Assembly (NCBI GenBank): GCA_019188255.1
Contig: JAETXT010000011.1
Location: 1,674,001-1,738,000, forward strand
DNA from: Verticillium longisporum
Taxonomy: Eukaryota; Ascomycota; Sordariomycetes; Glomerellales; Plectosphaerellaceae
Reading direction: 5' to 3'
Length of the DNA stretch: 64,000 nucleotides
In this document: positions 1 through 10,570 of the stretch, one piece after another
Layout: every line of letters begins with the position of its first letter
Position numbering within the stretch: position 1 is the stretch's first letter
The notes under the pieces: generated by a model
Database searches by the model: none
Seen by the model: only the letters and a program-made list of their open reading frames with translations
Told to the model about the DNA's origin: nothing
Made by a program: the position numbers and the translations under genes

Positions 1-1
1 A

Positions 2-1333
2 TACGAGATCACAGCCTCTTGGCAGAACGGACTCAGTAATGCCGTGAGTGTCGGGACCATCATTGGCGCATTTGCCAACGGCTACTTTCCCCACAAATTC
101 TGATATCGCAAGGTCCTCCTGGCATCTTTGGTGTTCATTTGTGGCTTCATCGCGATTTCTTTCTTCTCGCCCAACCTACCAGTCCTCCTTGTTGGGCAGT
201 TTCTCTGTGGCATCCCTTGGGGCGTCTTCGCGACCATGGCACCGGCGTACGCCTCCGAAGTCTGCCCCATGGCGCTTCGTGGTTACTTGACCGTCTATGT
301 CAACCTCTGCTGGGCTCTCGGGCAGCTCATCTCTGCCGGCGTGCAAGCAGGATTTTCTGGCAGCACCTCCCAGTGGGCATACCGCATTCCATTCGCAATT
401 CAATGGGCGTGGCCTCTGCCCTTGTTCACTATCCTATGGTTTGCGCCAGAGTCCCCTTGGTACTTTGTTCGCGTGGGCAAGCACGACGAAGCTGAGAAGT
501 CCGTCATGCGACTGGGCTCAGCCATGCAGCGCAGTCACGCCAAAGAGACTGTGGCGTCGATGATCTACACCAACCAGCTCGAGATGAACATTGGCGAAGG
601 AACATCTTACCTGGATTGCTTTCGCGGCGTCGACCGCCGCCGTACCGAAATCGCCTGCATGGTTTTCATGGCACAGCCTTTTTGTGGCTCCGTCCTTGGA
701 GGCACGCCTACATACTTTTTCGTCCAGGCTGGTCTTCCCAAGTCCATCTCGTTCCGCATGTCAGCCGGCGGTCTCGGTATCGCATCAGTGGGCACAGTGG
801 CATCTTGGCTACTCCTCGGCGCCTTTGGCCGTCGCACCCTGTATCTCTGGGGTCTTGGGCTGTTAACATCCGTTCTCATGACCGTCGGCTTCATCAGTGT
901 TGGCGCTGGGGACTCTTCGGGTGGCAACTACGCTCAAGCGGCCATGATGCTGGTGTGGCTCGGCGTCTACTACATGACTGTGGGACCCATCTGCTACGCC
1001 ATCATCTCCGAGGTGTCCTCCACCCGTCTGCGCAATAAGAGCGTGTGCCTGAGCCGCATCGCGTATTACATAGGGCAGATCGTCTGCAACGTGATCAATC
1101 CATACATGCTGAACCCAACGGCCGGCGATTGGAAGGGGAAGACGGCGTTCTTCTGGGGCGGGTGTGCTTTTGCCTTCTTCGTATGGACCTTCTTCCGACT
1201 ACCAGAGACGAAGAACAAGACGTTTGCGGAACTGGATATCCTCTTTGAGAAGAACATTGGGGCGCGGGAGTTTTCCGGGTACAAGGTGGATGCATATGCC
1301 CAAGAAGGAGAGTCTTTGATGAAGAAGGGATGA
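2..1333 (+). CDS. Alpha-glucoside (maltose-type) MFS permease, 5' partial, broken by an in-frame stop
   Basis: Proton-coupled sugar transporter of the fungal maltose/alpha-glucoside permease group (major facilitator superfamily), expected in the plasma membrane. The start lies outside the window. The frame opens at base 2 with typical family text (SWQNGLSNAVSVGTIIGAF), meets TGA at 101-103, and continues in the same frame to the TGA at 1331-1333. Family signatures are APESPWYFVR just before the central loop, a loop with the EMNIGEGTSYLDCFRG stretch, GRRTLYLWG, and a C-terminal PYMLNPTAGDWKGKTAFFWG followed by RLPETKNKTFAELDILFE. This ending is characteristic of maltose permeases. The stop replaces the residue just before YRKV, usually glycine in this family (GGA to TGA would be one transversion). 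A start downstream of the stop would lose the first helices, so the gene is either a recent pseudogene or carries a sequence error. Family assignment is secure; functional status is not. Confidence 0.85.
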
Positions 1334-2171
1334 TGAGCGACCTGTAGTGATGTCTGGACAGGCCAATTTAGCCGTTTACCGTGATCCCTTGCGTCCTTGC
1401 GATCAACTGTCTGCTCAATAATTGATACAACCTGTCATCGAAATCCAGTTTCCTCCAATTTGATTGTGGGATTGGCGGTGCTCAAGCAAGGTGGCTCTTT
1501 ACGCAATGTTCTTCGGTAGCTTTGCCAGAGGACTTGAACATCACATGCCTTCATGGCGAACCAATGCTTTACAGACAATCAATCTATGACCCTCGCGCCG
1601 CAGAACCATGCGAGATCTCAAGCGCGAACCCTCTGTCCGCAGAAATAGCCTATCTCAATCATTCTAATTCTGCTACCCTCTCCCGGGAGTCATTGCCCCG
1701 GGCACAGTCTCGTACCTGACAGGGCCCTAAGGCGCATACGCAAGCGAGTCACTTTCCTGATTCCCACTCACTCTTCCCAACTTGAGTCTAGCGCTCCACC
1801 GGAGACGAGCATGTTGGCGAAGGCATCCCACCGGAGGCAAGTGTAGCGACCCCGCATGATCCACGACCGACGTGCTCATCATTCTCGTCACGGCAGTGGG
1901 GCAAGCTATGATTTTGGATAATGTCCTTGGCTTCTGGGGGAAGTCTGGGGTAAAGAACAACCGCAGAAGATGCGGAGCTCTCGCGATACTAGGCTGTCGA
2001 TCTTTGGAAAGCTCGCCGTGCCATGTCGTATCGCGTGCCATGATGACGAGCGGCTGCCGAATGAGCTCCCTCCGAAGGGGAAACAACATGATATAAGAAT
2101 ACGGCTTGACGTGTTCTGCCACGATGTTTGCATGATCCAGCAACTCAAGCTTCCAGTTTGACAGAGAAACA
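1334..2171. other. Intergenic: permease 3' end and glycosidase promoter
   Basis: No convincing gene. Two CCCGGG hexamers lie at 1682-1687 and 1697-1702. Overlapping ORFs on both strands near 1727-2172 lack family resemblance and splice signals. Confidence 0.5.
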
Positions 2172-3699
2172 ATGGCTCAGATCAGATCCCTCGCCCTTTT
2201 GGCCCTCTTGGCCTCATCGCATGGTGTTTTCGGGGCTGCTCTGGCACCAGAAAAGCGCCAGGGGCAGGTCTTTGGAACCGCTACCGTCAACCTGGCCGAG
2301 CCGTCCGGCACTCCAGCCCATTTGGCGTCCGGCTTTATCTATGGTCTGCCTGATAACACGGATGGCACAGCAAACACGGATATTCCTGACCGGTTCATCG
2401 ATGGCATGGGCTTCAATTACTGCCGTGCTGGCGGTGCTCAGCTGCCTGATGGGTCCTTAGGGTGGGCAGCCGGGCAATACGAGGTTTGTGGCCCCTCTGG
2501 GATGACAATATATCCTAGAATCTTTAAAGCTGACTTGCTTGGTGACAGCCACGATGGCTCTCGACCCTTTCAAACTACCGCACAACTCGTCGCCACGGCG
2601 GCCGGTTCTCCCTGTTGATGCACGATCTCTGGGGCGCCGACAGTCTCCAGGGTGGCTCGTTCTCCTGGCCCGGCGACAACGGCAACTGGACCAGCTACGA
2701 CGCCTTCCTCGACCGAGTCTTCAGCGACCTCAGAGCCAACGAAGCCCTGGAGGGTCTCGACATTGACATCTGGAACGAGCCGGACCTGCAGTCCTTCTGG
2801 GACTCAACGCAGGACCAGTACCTCGCAACCTGGGCGCGCACCTATGCCCGGATCAGAAAGGACCTCCCTGAGGTGCTCATCACAGGCCCGTCGACCAGCG
2901 AGCCCGCCACCGCGGGAAGCGCCTGGTGGCAAAAGTTCACCGCTTTCATCGCCGCCAACGACGCTGTGCCAGACATTTACTCGTGGCATCTCCTCCGCAC
3001 GAACCGCAACCTGCGCGAGTCGACCGACGAGTGGAACACACTCCGACAGAGGAGCAGCCTCCCCGAGCGACCCATTGTCATCAGTGAGTATGCTTCGAAC
3101 AACGGAGATGAGCAGTCGCCCGCCGGCGGCGTCTTTTATATCGCTCAACTCGAGAGGCACAACACGCACGGCCTCCGCGCGAACTGGGGCTCCGCGTCGA
3201 AGTTACACGATCTGCTCGCGAATCTCCTCGGTAAGAGGCCATCGGGAGAGTACTTTCCTGTCGGGGAGTGGCACGTCTACGACTACTACGTCAACCAGAT
3301 GACAGGCCAGCGGGCGGCTACGAAGCCATCGACCGACGAGGCATTTGAGGTCTACGGCACCCATGCGGGGACTGTTGGCTCCGTCAAGGTCCTGGCGGCT
3401 GTGAGGCCTGTCGCTGGGCGAAGGACGTACCATGTTACGATTACTGGTCTGTCTTCTGTGGAATTCTCGGGGGACCGCGTCAAGATTCGGACGAGGAGGT
3501 TCGATGGACCTACAATCTTTGATGAGATTCAAGGGTCGGTCGATCTCGGCGTTTGGGAACACGATGTTGTTTCTGATTCCGTAAGCAACAACTCGTGACC
3601 GGCCTATTGGTGAGAATTGATGCTAACAGAGGGCAGGTCACGTTTTGGGTCTTGCCGGAGGCTGTCACGACGGCATATGCCTTTGAGCTCGTGCAGTAG
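2172..3699 (+). CDS. Secreted clan GH-A glycoside hydrolase, GH39-like (3 exons)
   Basis: Predicted secreted retaining glycosidase. The first ~20 residues (MAQIRSLALLALLASSHGVF) are a signal peptide, followed by a KR pair near residue 33. Introns inferred from splice signals and frame are 2484-2548 (GTTTGT..GCTGAC..ACAG) and 3581-3636 (GTAAGC..GCTAAC..CAG), giving exons of 104, 344 and 20 codons and a 468-residue protein. Joining exons 1 and 2 restores a continuous NYRTTRRHGGRFSLLMHDLW stretch that no single ORF shows. The likely acid/base is E181 in DIWNEPD and the likely nucleophile is E284 in PIVISEYAS, the spacing expected of a (beta/alpha)8 clan-A enzyme, followed by a small C-terminal beta region (VTFWVLPEAVTTAYAFEL). 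The substrate cannot be read from sequence; GH39 includes beta-xylosidases and related enzymes. It shares strand with the sugar permease upstream, which fits a saccharification role but does not prove co-regulation. Confidence 0.8.
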
Positions 3700-4585
3700 G
3701 GGATGAGCGTGCTGTGACGTCTAGAACCATCGGGGCGCTTTGAGTATGGAGACGAGTCCTTCGCAGTCGGGGCCTCGCGTGAGAAGCGAGCTTCGTCAGA
3801 GAAATGATCAACCTGGGATCCTTACCAGAACTTCATTGTCTGAGGAATGGGTGTGATTGATAACGCCAGCTCGATGGGTCAGCAGTGTTCAGTGAAATTT
3901 CAGAATTCAAAGGTGTACCTTGGCAGCTGCACAAGGCTCGTCACAACCGATTTCAGACCAGGCCCTGGAGCGTCTCAGACGTCGGCGGCGTGACGTGAGT
4001 CAAGACATCTAGGAAGTCTTAGGCGATATGTATCCTATTGATTATACGCTTGTTTCAATAACGACAGCTGTCAGTGATGCGAGCAGCCCCAGGGGGTAGG
4101 TGTCTGATCCCGGAGTCTAGTGCAGTTCAAAAGTCAAAAGACTCTGATGTTGTGATCAGAGGAAACACCGAACCCACGCCGAAGAAGCCTGATAGCAGCA
4201 CTGACTGGACCTGGTTTCCTAAGGTTATGCTCTAATAATCCAACTCCAAGTCAAATGCTCCATAATGGTCTGTCGTGAGCCCTGTCGCTGTTTCAAGATC
4301 GTCTGGAGCCGAAACGTGGGACGATCACACCAGGTGCTGTTCGAGCGTCGGAATGCCCCATATTCTTCGACCTCCCTGATCTGCCCTATATGCTCTGTAA
4401 CGATGTGACCTTGTATTGCTTCAAAACAGCTTCGGCTTCGCGTTGAGCGATACATAAAAAGGACGCGGCTACTCTACTCCGGATAGCACCTGGAAGATCG
4501 ACATTCTATACTCCCTTGATTTTCCTTCTCCATTGCCTGGCGCAAATATTTGATCGACATACTTTTCCGTAAATTCTCCGACGCA
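3700..4585. other. Intergenic, promoter of the small secreted protein gene
   Basis: No gene seen. A TATA-like ATACATAAAAAG lies at about 4450-4461, some 125 bases before the next start codon. Confidence 0.4.
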
Positions 4586-5167
4586 ATGCAGCTCACGTAC
4601 ATCGTCACCTCCATGGCCATCCTGGCGATCGGCCAAGCCAGCACCAGTAGGAGTCTTTCTGCACTGTTGTCGCCAGAGAGTTCTCGAGCTGACCCTTTTC
4701 GTAAAGTTCCCGTCCGCCGGCAAGACACAGCCCCCACATTCGCCAACGTAGGCGACGCCTGCTCCGTTGGCCGCGAGGATGGTGAGTGCGACAAGTTTGG
4801 CCGTTGCGTGCAGTTCATCCCGCCGAACGAGCAGAGCGTTCTGAACCAGGGCCGGACCGTCGACACGTGTACCCAAAGTAAGCACCCAGGCCCATGAGCG
4901 TCTTCGCTTGGTCTGCTGACGTGTTGACTTTCTACAGCACCCGACGGAGAGGCTGAGGTTGGGTTCGGCAATTCCTTCAATGGCGAAGGAGAGCCGCTTT
5001 TCGGCAATGTCGGCGTGGCGTGCACCGTCGGGAACGAAGACGGCGAATGTGACCGGTTCGGTCGGTGTGCGCAGTTCATTCCGCCCAATGAGCAGAGTAT
5101 TCTGAACCAGGGGCGGCCTGTTGATACCTGCACGGCGGGTGGCCAGGTCGGCACGCTGAAGCATTGA
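4586..5167 (+). CDS. Small secreted protein with two tandem four-cysteine repeats (effector-like)
   Basis: Predicted secreted protein of 173 residues. MQLTYIVTSMAILAIGQA forms a signal peptide, so this ATG is preferred over the in-frame ATG at 4550. A dibasic VRR at 43-45 could be a Kex2 site. One intron, 4878-4937 (GTAAGC..CTGAC..TACAG), joins exons of 97 1/3 and 76 1/3 codons. The mature part consists of two copies of one module, residues about 56-97 and 123-164, each with four cysteines at identical spacing (C59, C68, C74, C95 and C126, C135, C141, C162). Each carries the shared core FGRC-QFIPPNEQS and ends VDTCT. They are about 80% identical and separated by a 25-residue acidic, glycine-rich linker. 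The intron falls right after copy 1, so each repeat is essentially one exon. I do not recognise a named family. Size, secretion and cysteine content resemble candidate effectors, but no function is shown. Confidence 0.85.
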
Positions 5168-5944
5168 GCTGCGTGTTGCTGTTGGGGCCTGACGTGAGCA
5201 ATGGATTGTATGCATGCTTGCAGGCTAAAATAGGCGTCAACTGGGGATCGACCGCTATAGATCTCGAACATGATTTACCAAGTTGAATACGAATACACCA
5301 GGCTCGAGGGACCCTTGCTTCAGCAGCAAAGGCTCAGTCGATCAGTATCAGAATAAGGGCGCTATACAACCCACTTCACCTGGCCTATCCCACCTCCCTT
5401 TTGCCCAAACGGAATCCGTTGTGTCAATGTTGAGATATGGGACATAGCAAGACGCCAGGTCATGTTTCTTACAGCATAGGGAGCTTCATTCTCTTTGTGA
5501 CCCTCAACCACACTACTTCATGGCCAATCTTTTGTCAGCGACAGGACCCGTGCTACATCACAACGTTCCTACTGCTGCCACTGTGCTTTGTCAAAGTGGT
5601 ATTTCAGGATGCCCGAGAAGTCCATCATGCAGCATCAAGGGCAACGGCAGTCTTAGAGATCGCAGATGGCCGTTGCTCAAGCTGTCCAATTGCGCCTAAA
5701 AGATACATAGGTGTAAGTACACAACTTCAATTCGGCCACGTTCACAGAGGAACAGAGACCAGATCTACAGACTGGGCATTTATATAACGGTCGCCGGTTG
5801 CACAAGAGCATGCACCATTTACTTGATTTAACACCATCGCAGTCTTTCACGCACAAGGGATTCCAAAATAACCATCATCACAAGACTTTATAACCAGGAA
5901 TCATCAGAGCGCTATGGGTTTATCCTGCATCCCTAAATGGCAGT
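5168..5944. other. Intergenic
   Basis: A 116-codon open frame at 5437-5787 (+) has no family resemblance or coding-type bias; I do not call it. The rest is ordinary-composition spacer. Confidence 0.4.
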
Positions 5945-6558
5945 CTAGCCTACAGGATTCGGCATTGGCATGGACGTATGATACGCCGCATGATGCACCT
6001 TTGGCGGGGTTTCCAGCTCGCCCTTACTAGCCCGGCGCCATTGCCATACCAAGGACATGATGCAAAGTGCAAGAAGTAGGCAACGGACACGGTCAGCGAG
6101 AGCAACAAGCACCGAGAGGGTATCCAGTATTCTTAAACGTACATGGAAACAATCTGTACCACAGTGAGAATACTTCGAAGAGTCGAATTCGATGACGTAT
6201 CAGCATTGCTCACCAGCGCTGCACAAGCAGCGCAACAACCGAGAGCAATGAGGTCGCCGATAATAAGAGAGGCAGTGCGCCGGATACAAAATGGGACCTT
6301 GTGGTACTTGACACAGCCGGAGAGTGATGCTGCGACGATGAACCATGTTGTGGACACAATTGTCTGCGTGGTATCCTTGGTCAGCGTCGGACTGTCAAGA
6401 TTGTCCGCCAAACATACCAAAGCAAGCGGTACTTTGAAAGTATTGCTGTGATCGGAGCGCAGAACGGCCGCAAGCGCAAGCGACGCGGCGCCTAGGATAA
6501 CAGTGATAACGCGGGACGGGAAATCCCCCGAGTAGAACAGAACAAGGCAAAAGACCAT
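5945..6558 (-). CDS. Hypothetical multi-pass membrane protein (2 exons proposed)
   Basis: Unrecognised membrane protein. The uninterrupted frame (6558-6133) gives 141 residues with three clear hydrophobic segments: about residues 1-33, 64-82 and 95-113. A strong donor GTACGT at 6142 with the first downstream AG at 6028-6027 defines a 116-bp intron. Its branch-like CTGAC is about 60 bases from the acceptor, rather far. Removing it keeps the frame and adds a polar tail (KGELETPPKVHHAAY...) ending at TAG 5945-5947, for 165 residues. If the intron is wrong the protein ends at 6133. It has the same strand and general character as the gene at 7438-7989, but no clear sequence similarity between the two was noticed. 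Confidence 0.5.
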
Positions 6559-7437
6559 CTTGAAGTGATGAAGATGAAGATTTAGGAACTCTTGGGTTAC
6601 GTTAAATGTTGAAGGATGTTGTCCTCATACACCTCCCGCTCTCCGGGCATGCCACTGTTTTATCACTCCGATCATTGTGATGCAGGGCAAAGGAAGCTTG
6701 TAGTGAGACAAGCGCTGTTGACCCTCGGGGGCGATGCACCCTCCAGGGCTGACGATCGGCACCGCAGGGCTGACCATTGGGCATACAGCACCTGCGCTGT
6801 CGAGGCCTTCTAAACAAGAACCCTGTCTCGTTCTGGTAGGCTGCCAAGTTCACCCAGGATTCGGAGATACGCGTATGCGTATCGTCTCTACTGGACGGAT
6901 CGGTGTGCGCTGTGGCCAAGCCACGAGATCGCCATGAACGACGTCATTAAGGAATGCTGCGGTTCCCCGCAGTAAATTATGATAATGGATCACTATTACA
7001 GATGACGGAGGCATGAGGCTATTTGGATGTCTCCTGGTAAGGGGGCTCCTTTTCCTCTTAGTCGACATTTCTAGATTTGACTTTTAGAAGCTGTACCTTG
7101 AGATCCAAGACCTTTTAATATGGTTCAGCAGCGCCTCAGCCGTAGTTTTTGCTTGAGGCTACACGCCTGGTTTGACCTTGGACTGCGCATTACTTCACAA
7201 TTATGGCGGCTTTAGAAGCTTTGATCTGGCTGAGTCTACGGGCACTTGACGAGGGAGCGGCTTCCTAACGAGACCCTGTCTGATCTAACATCAAGCATAT
7301 TTCATACGTTCAATTCTGATAGTGGATGCACCAAGTCATGTATTGGGGTTTGTATAGCCGTAGCTTCTATAGCGCTACGACCCTGCGAGAAACCTCTGTT
7401 CAGGGCTTGTGGTTTCCCCTGTCTCCATAGCCAGTGA
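6559..7437. other. Intergenic between two membrane-protein genes
   Basis: Only short overlapping frames on both strands; none supported. A mild AT-rich patch lies around 6970-7140. Confidence 0.4.
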
Positions 7438-7989
7438 CTACTCTGTCCTCTTAGTGATATACCTGCCCATCCAGTCGGGTCGCACGAAAAGAGTCCAGAG
7501 CCTGAGCCCACACGCAGCAGACATGGGTACCAGGTAAGCCCATAGTGCCTTTTCCATGCTGACGCCGGTCGCGCTCTGTCCTGCAACGCATAATTGCCAC
7601 AGAATAATCATGACATATATGATTTCCAAGGCTGCAAACATCGCGTATGCCGTTCGCCTGATCTCAATGGCCCCGGGCCTGTTCGGAATCCCAAGTAGAA
7701 GCCCCACGTTCGTGGCGAATACGAATGCCCCGAGATACTGCGTGACAGATGCTGTTTCGGGAGATGGTGGCTCCTGCGAAAGGCCGTTTTGAAGGTCAAA
7801 TGGCATCAGTTGGCCTTGTAAAGCTGAATGAGGAGTGATGATCATTGTAATAGCCGTGAAGATATTGAAAGCAGACTCGGCGGCCAATGCGATCCGAATG
7901 CCTGTCGCGGGGGTGTTCGGGTCGATCTGAAGGAGCTGATCAGGTCCGTTGTCATTGCTGACGTCCCGAGCACTATATGGAGAGGCCAT
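7438..7989 (-). CDS. Hypothetical four-helix membrane protein
   Basis: Single-exon frame of 183 residues with no family I recognise. Four hydrophobic stretches are visible: residues about 30-55 (IRIALAAESAFNIFTAITMI), 83-100 (YLGAFVFATNVGLLLGIP), 113-135 (AYAMFAALEIIYVMIILWQL) and 148-170 (ALWAYLVPMSAACGLRLW). A short charged C-terminus follows (DWMGRYITKRTE). The N-terminal ~28 residues are polar and probably cytosolic. The fixed ATG at 7989 is the only reasonable start. It lies 450 bases from the transposon island on its upstream side. Function unknown. Confidence 0.65.
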   Translation of the reverse strand: MASPYSARDVSNDNGPDQLLQIDPNTPATGIRIALAAESAFNIFTAITMIITPHSALQGQLMPFDLQNGLSQEPPSPETASVTQYLGAFVFATNVGLLLGIPNRPGAIEIRRTAYAMFAALEIIYVMIILWQLCVAGQSATGVSMEKALWAYLVPMSAACGLRLWTLFVRPDWMGRYITKRTE

Positions 7990-8434
7990 TGTCGTGAATC
8001 AAGTGCGCACAGTATGGTGTTTGCTGTGTTCCGAGCGAATGTGTGGTCAACAATCATGATCAAGTCATAAGAGGGAAAAGATTCTTCTTATCTTCAAAAG
8101 CTTCGGAGTAATAGGTTTAGTAATGTGAAGAAACCACCAACTATACGTAGCCTATCCTTGGATAAATCGCCTGAAACACCGGGCTGGACCATATCTACTG
8201 ATTATGCTTATTCGTTATGGGTGTTGAATATGCGTGTTGGTCGGACAGCCCTCAAGCTAAGACCCATGATAAGCTGAATCTGGAGGCGTTGGGGGGATGC
8301 ACATGACGATTCTCTCGCAATTTGTAAATCGCACCAACGATTTAACTTGGCCCCTGAGTACTTCGGCTATTGCTCCGGCGTCAGCAGCGAGATGAAGTAG
8401 ATAAACCTTCATCGAAAAGTCGGCAGCTATAGCA
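7990..8434. other. Upstream region of the membrane-protein gene, up to the island
   Basis: No gene. Base composition is normal until about 8443, then AT content rises abruptly at the island's left terminus. Confidence 0.5.
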
Positions 8435-8442
8435 CCGTTCAC

Positions 8443-8464
8443 TAGCGCTGCCGTTAATTCAATT
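8443..8464 (+). repeat. Left terminal inverted repeat of the hAT-like element
   Basis: Matches the inverted copy at 19346-19367 at 21 of 22 positions; the difference is G versus A, the RIP transition. The target duplication CCGTTCAC abuts at 8435-8442. Confidence 0.65.
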
Positions 8465-8710
8465 AATTCAAATATCGGGAGTAGAATTGATTATTTAATA
8501 TATTTCGGACTACAGATTTAACTATTTAAATTAATTAATTGGATTTAATATGGTTTAAATTAGTAAATAAAGCTATCGCTAACTAGACGACTTACTAGAA
8601 TAACTAATATTTATAGTATTAAATACTTAAGCCCTCCTAGTATAATAGCGCTATTATAAAGCTAATTTCTAAGGTACTAGACCTCTTTTAGTATATCTAA
8701 AGCTATTATA

Positions 8711-8756
8711 ACGTAATCCACAAGCGAGTGGTTCACCCATGCGAGTGGTTCACTTC
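8711..8756 (+). repeat. Left pogo terminal inverted repeat with an internal direct repeat
   Basis: Begins ACGTAATCCACAAG. The motif GCGAGTGGTTCAC occurs twice inside it (about 8724-8736 and 8741-8753), a likely paired transposase-binding site. Confidence 0.9.
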
Positions 8757-8817
8757 ACCCCGACCCGACAAACATTCCGAGGAAAACCTCAACCCAAACG
8801 CCGTAAATCAATTAAAA

Positions 8818-10472
8818 TCACTCCTCCTCGTCTTTTGCAGACGATGAGATAGCTACCTGACAAGTTCTCGCGTTGTGGCCGGTCTTCCCGCATACGCTAC
8901 AGCATCGTTTCTTCGGCTGGGACCACGACGCGGGACCCGGGTTCTGCAGCGTTTCCTCTTTTATCTGGATATCTACTTCCTTCTGAGCAATCTTGTCCTG
9001 TCCCTCGCCTACAGCCATGCTTCCTCCTTCCCGGAGACGTAGCTTTTTGGCCCTCCGGCGTCGGCTTAGTGTAGCATTTTCCTCTCGAAGGATCATAACC
9101 TCTGACTTCAAAAGAGCGATCTGGTGCATAACACCCCGCGTCCCCTTCGCAAGATAGTCAACAGCATCTAAAATTGACGTTGGGGAGCTTCCCTGGTGGC
9201 GTGAGATTCGCCCTTTGATGAAGTCAGTCTGGGAACCTGCCTCGAGCAGGTTAGTGGGCGTCTTAGAGACCCAAGAATCACGCTCCCCGTGGGACGTCCC
9301 CGGAGGCGTCGTCGTCCTCAACCTCACATCCAGCTTTGACAGGACTGTTTCCGGGTTATGGGGGACAAGCCCCGCTCCTCGAAAGCCTCCCTGGATGTTT
9401 TTTCTGTCATTGCTTGCTGAAATGCAGCCGAAAACGCCGGGAAGAAGTCCTCTTTGCTGATGTGCGTTGTACCCGCCCTCATCCTATCCTCGATTTGCCG
9501 ACCGTATGCTTTCTTTAGTGGGCCAAAACACCCAACATCGAGAGGCTGGAGTAGATGTGACGAATGAGGAGGCATACAGAGTGTGATGATGTTGTTCTCC
9601 TTGCAGTAGAGTTCGAAGTCGACCGAGTGGTGACTTTCGTGGCCATCCAGGATCAGTAGGCGATAACCGCCCGAAGTACGGGACTTTGTATGCCTGTCAA
9701 AATGCCGAATCCATTCCAGACCAATATCATTCGTCGTCCAGCCGTTTGGAGATGTTGCGATTCTCCAGTCGCGAGAAATCGCGTCGTCCTGGTACCAGCT
9801 CGAGAGGTGGTACTTGCCCGAAACCACGATGAACGGCGGGACGGAGAAACCCAACGCGCCAACGCCCTGGATCACCGTAACCCATTCCCGGTTGCCTGGC
9901 TGCCTCATCTTCACATTGGACCGTCTTTCCGAACTGGTCACGACCATTCCGTTGGCGATAACGCCCATCTGGAAGCCGGTCTCGTCAAAGTTGTACATGT
10001 CAGCCTCTTGGATGCCGTACTTGGCGATCATGTTATGCACGAGGCGGAACCACGCGTTTATCGCGTCCGGATCTTCGCATTGGGCCCTCTTGTAGTCGTA
10101 CTTGCGAAAGAAACGCGTCCGGAGCTCTGGTTGCCGTTTGACGAAGTTTGCGGCCCAGTTCTTCCCGACGCGTGGCGCGTCACGGTCGGCAAGCAGGCGA
10201 TTCGCCATATCTCCGACCTCACCCAACCGGGGAGGGTAAGATCGCGCATCTAGGTCAAGGATATATTCGACAATAGTTTTCTCTTCTAGTACTGTTAATT
10301 TGGCAGAATTGGGCGGGCTTTCGCGTCGGGAGGGTTTGCCCTTCTGGCGTCGGAGGAGCGTCGTTAAGGGGACGGTGTAGATCCTCGCAGCACTCCGGGC
10401 GCTTAGGTTCGGGTCATTGTCCATAGCTTGGATAGCAAGGAATAATTGACCTTCTTTTGAAAGAGTCTCCAT
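8818..10472 (-). pseudogene. pogo/Fot1 transposase, one frameshift
   Basis: DDE-superfamily transposase with cut-and-paste activity. Frame 1 (10472 to 9324) holds an N-terminal helix-turn-helix (SARSAARIYTVPLTTLLRR), a CENP-B-like second DNA-binding region (about residues 60-130) and the catalytic domain. Candidate triad residues are D163 (YNFDETGF), D276 (LILDGHESH) and D312 (LLQPLDVG), giving DD35D spacing as in pogo relatives. Near 9340-9355, at a run of four Gs (coding strand), the family sequence shifts to a second frame that runs to 8818, consistent with loss of one base. The second part has a basic coiled-coil-like region and ends in a CCHC zinc knuckle (CSVCGKTGHNARTC). Restored length is about 551 residues, normal for Fot1-like enzymes. 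The shift may be biological or an assembly error. Confidence 0.9.
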
Positions 10473-10524
10473 CGCGGGCGGAGGTGGAATCTGTAGAATT
10501 CAGGTGTAGGTCGTGGGCCCGGGC

Positions 10525-10570
10525 GAAGTGAACCACTCGCTTGGGTGAACCACTCGCTTGTGGATTACGT
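10525..10570 (-). repeat. Right pogo terminal inverted repeat
   Basis: Inverted copy of 8711-8756 with one mismatch, followed by the TA duplication at 10571-10572. Confidence 0.9.

Larger units (their letters stand above)
8711..10570 (-). mobile_element. pogo/Fot1-type Tc1-mariner transposon, nearly intact
   Basis: A 1,860-bp element with 46-bp terminal inverted repeats (8711-8756 and 10525-10570, 45 of 46 identical), flanked on both sides by TA (8709-8710, 10571-10572), the pogo/mariner target duplication. It carries a single transposase gene on the minus strand. Its balanced base composition contrasts sharply with the RIPed DNA on both sides, so it arrived after that DNA was mutated or escaped RIP. 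Near-identical repeats point to a recent insertion. Confidence 0.92.

Noticed and set aside
4469..5271. Two long minus-strand frames opposite the small secreted protein
   Set aside because: The plus-strand gene has a signal peptide, a phased intron and a repeat; the antisense frames merely echo the repeat.
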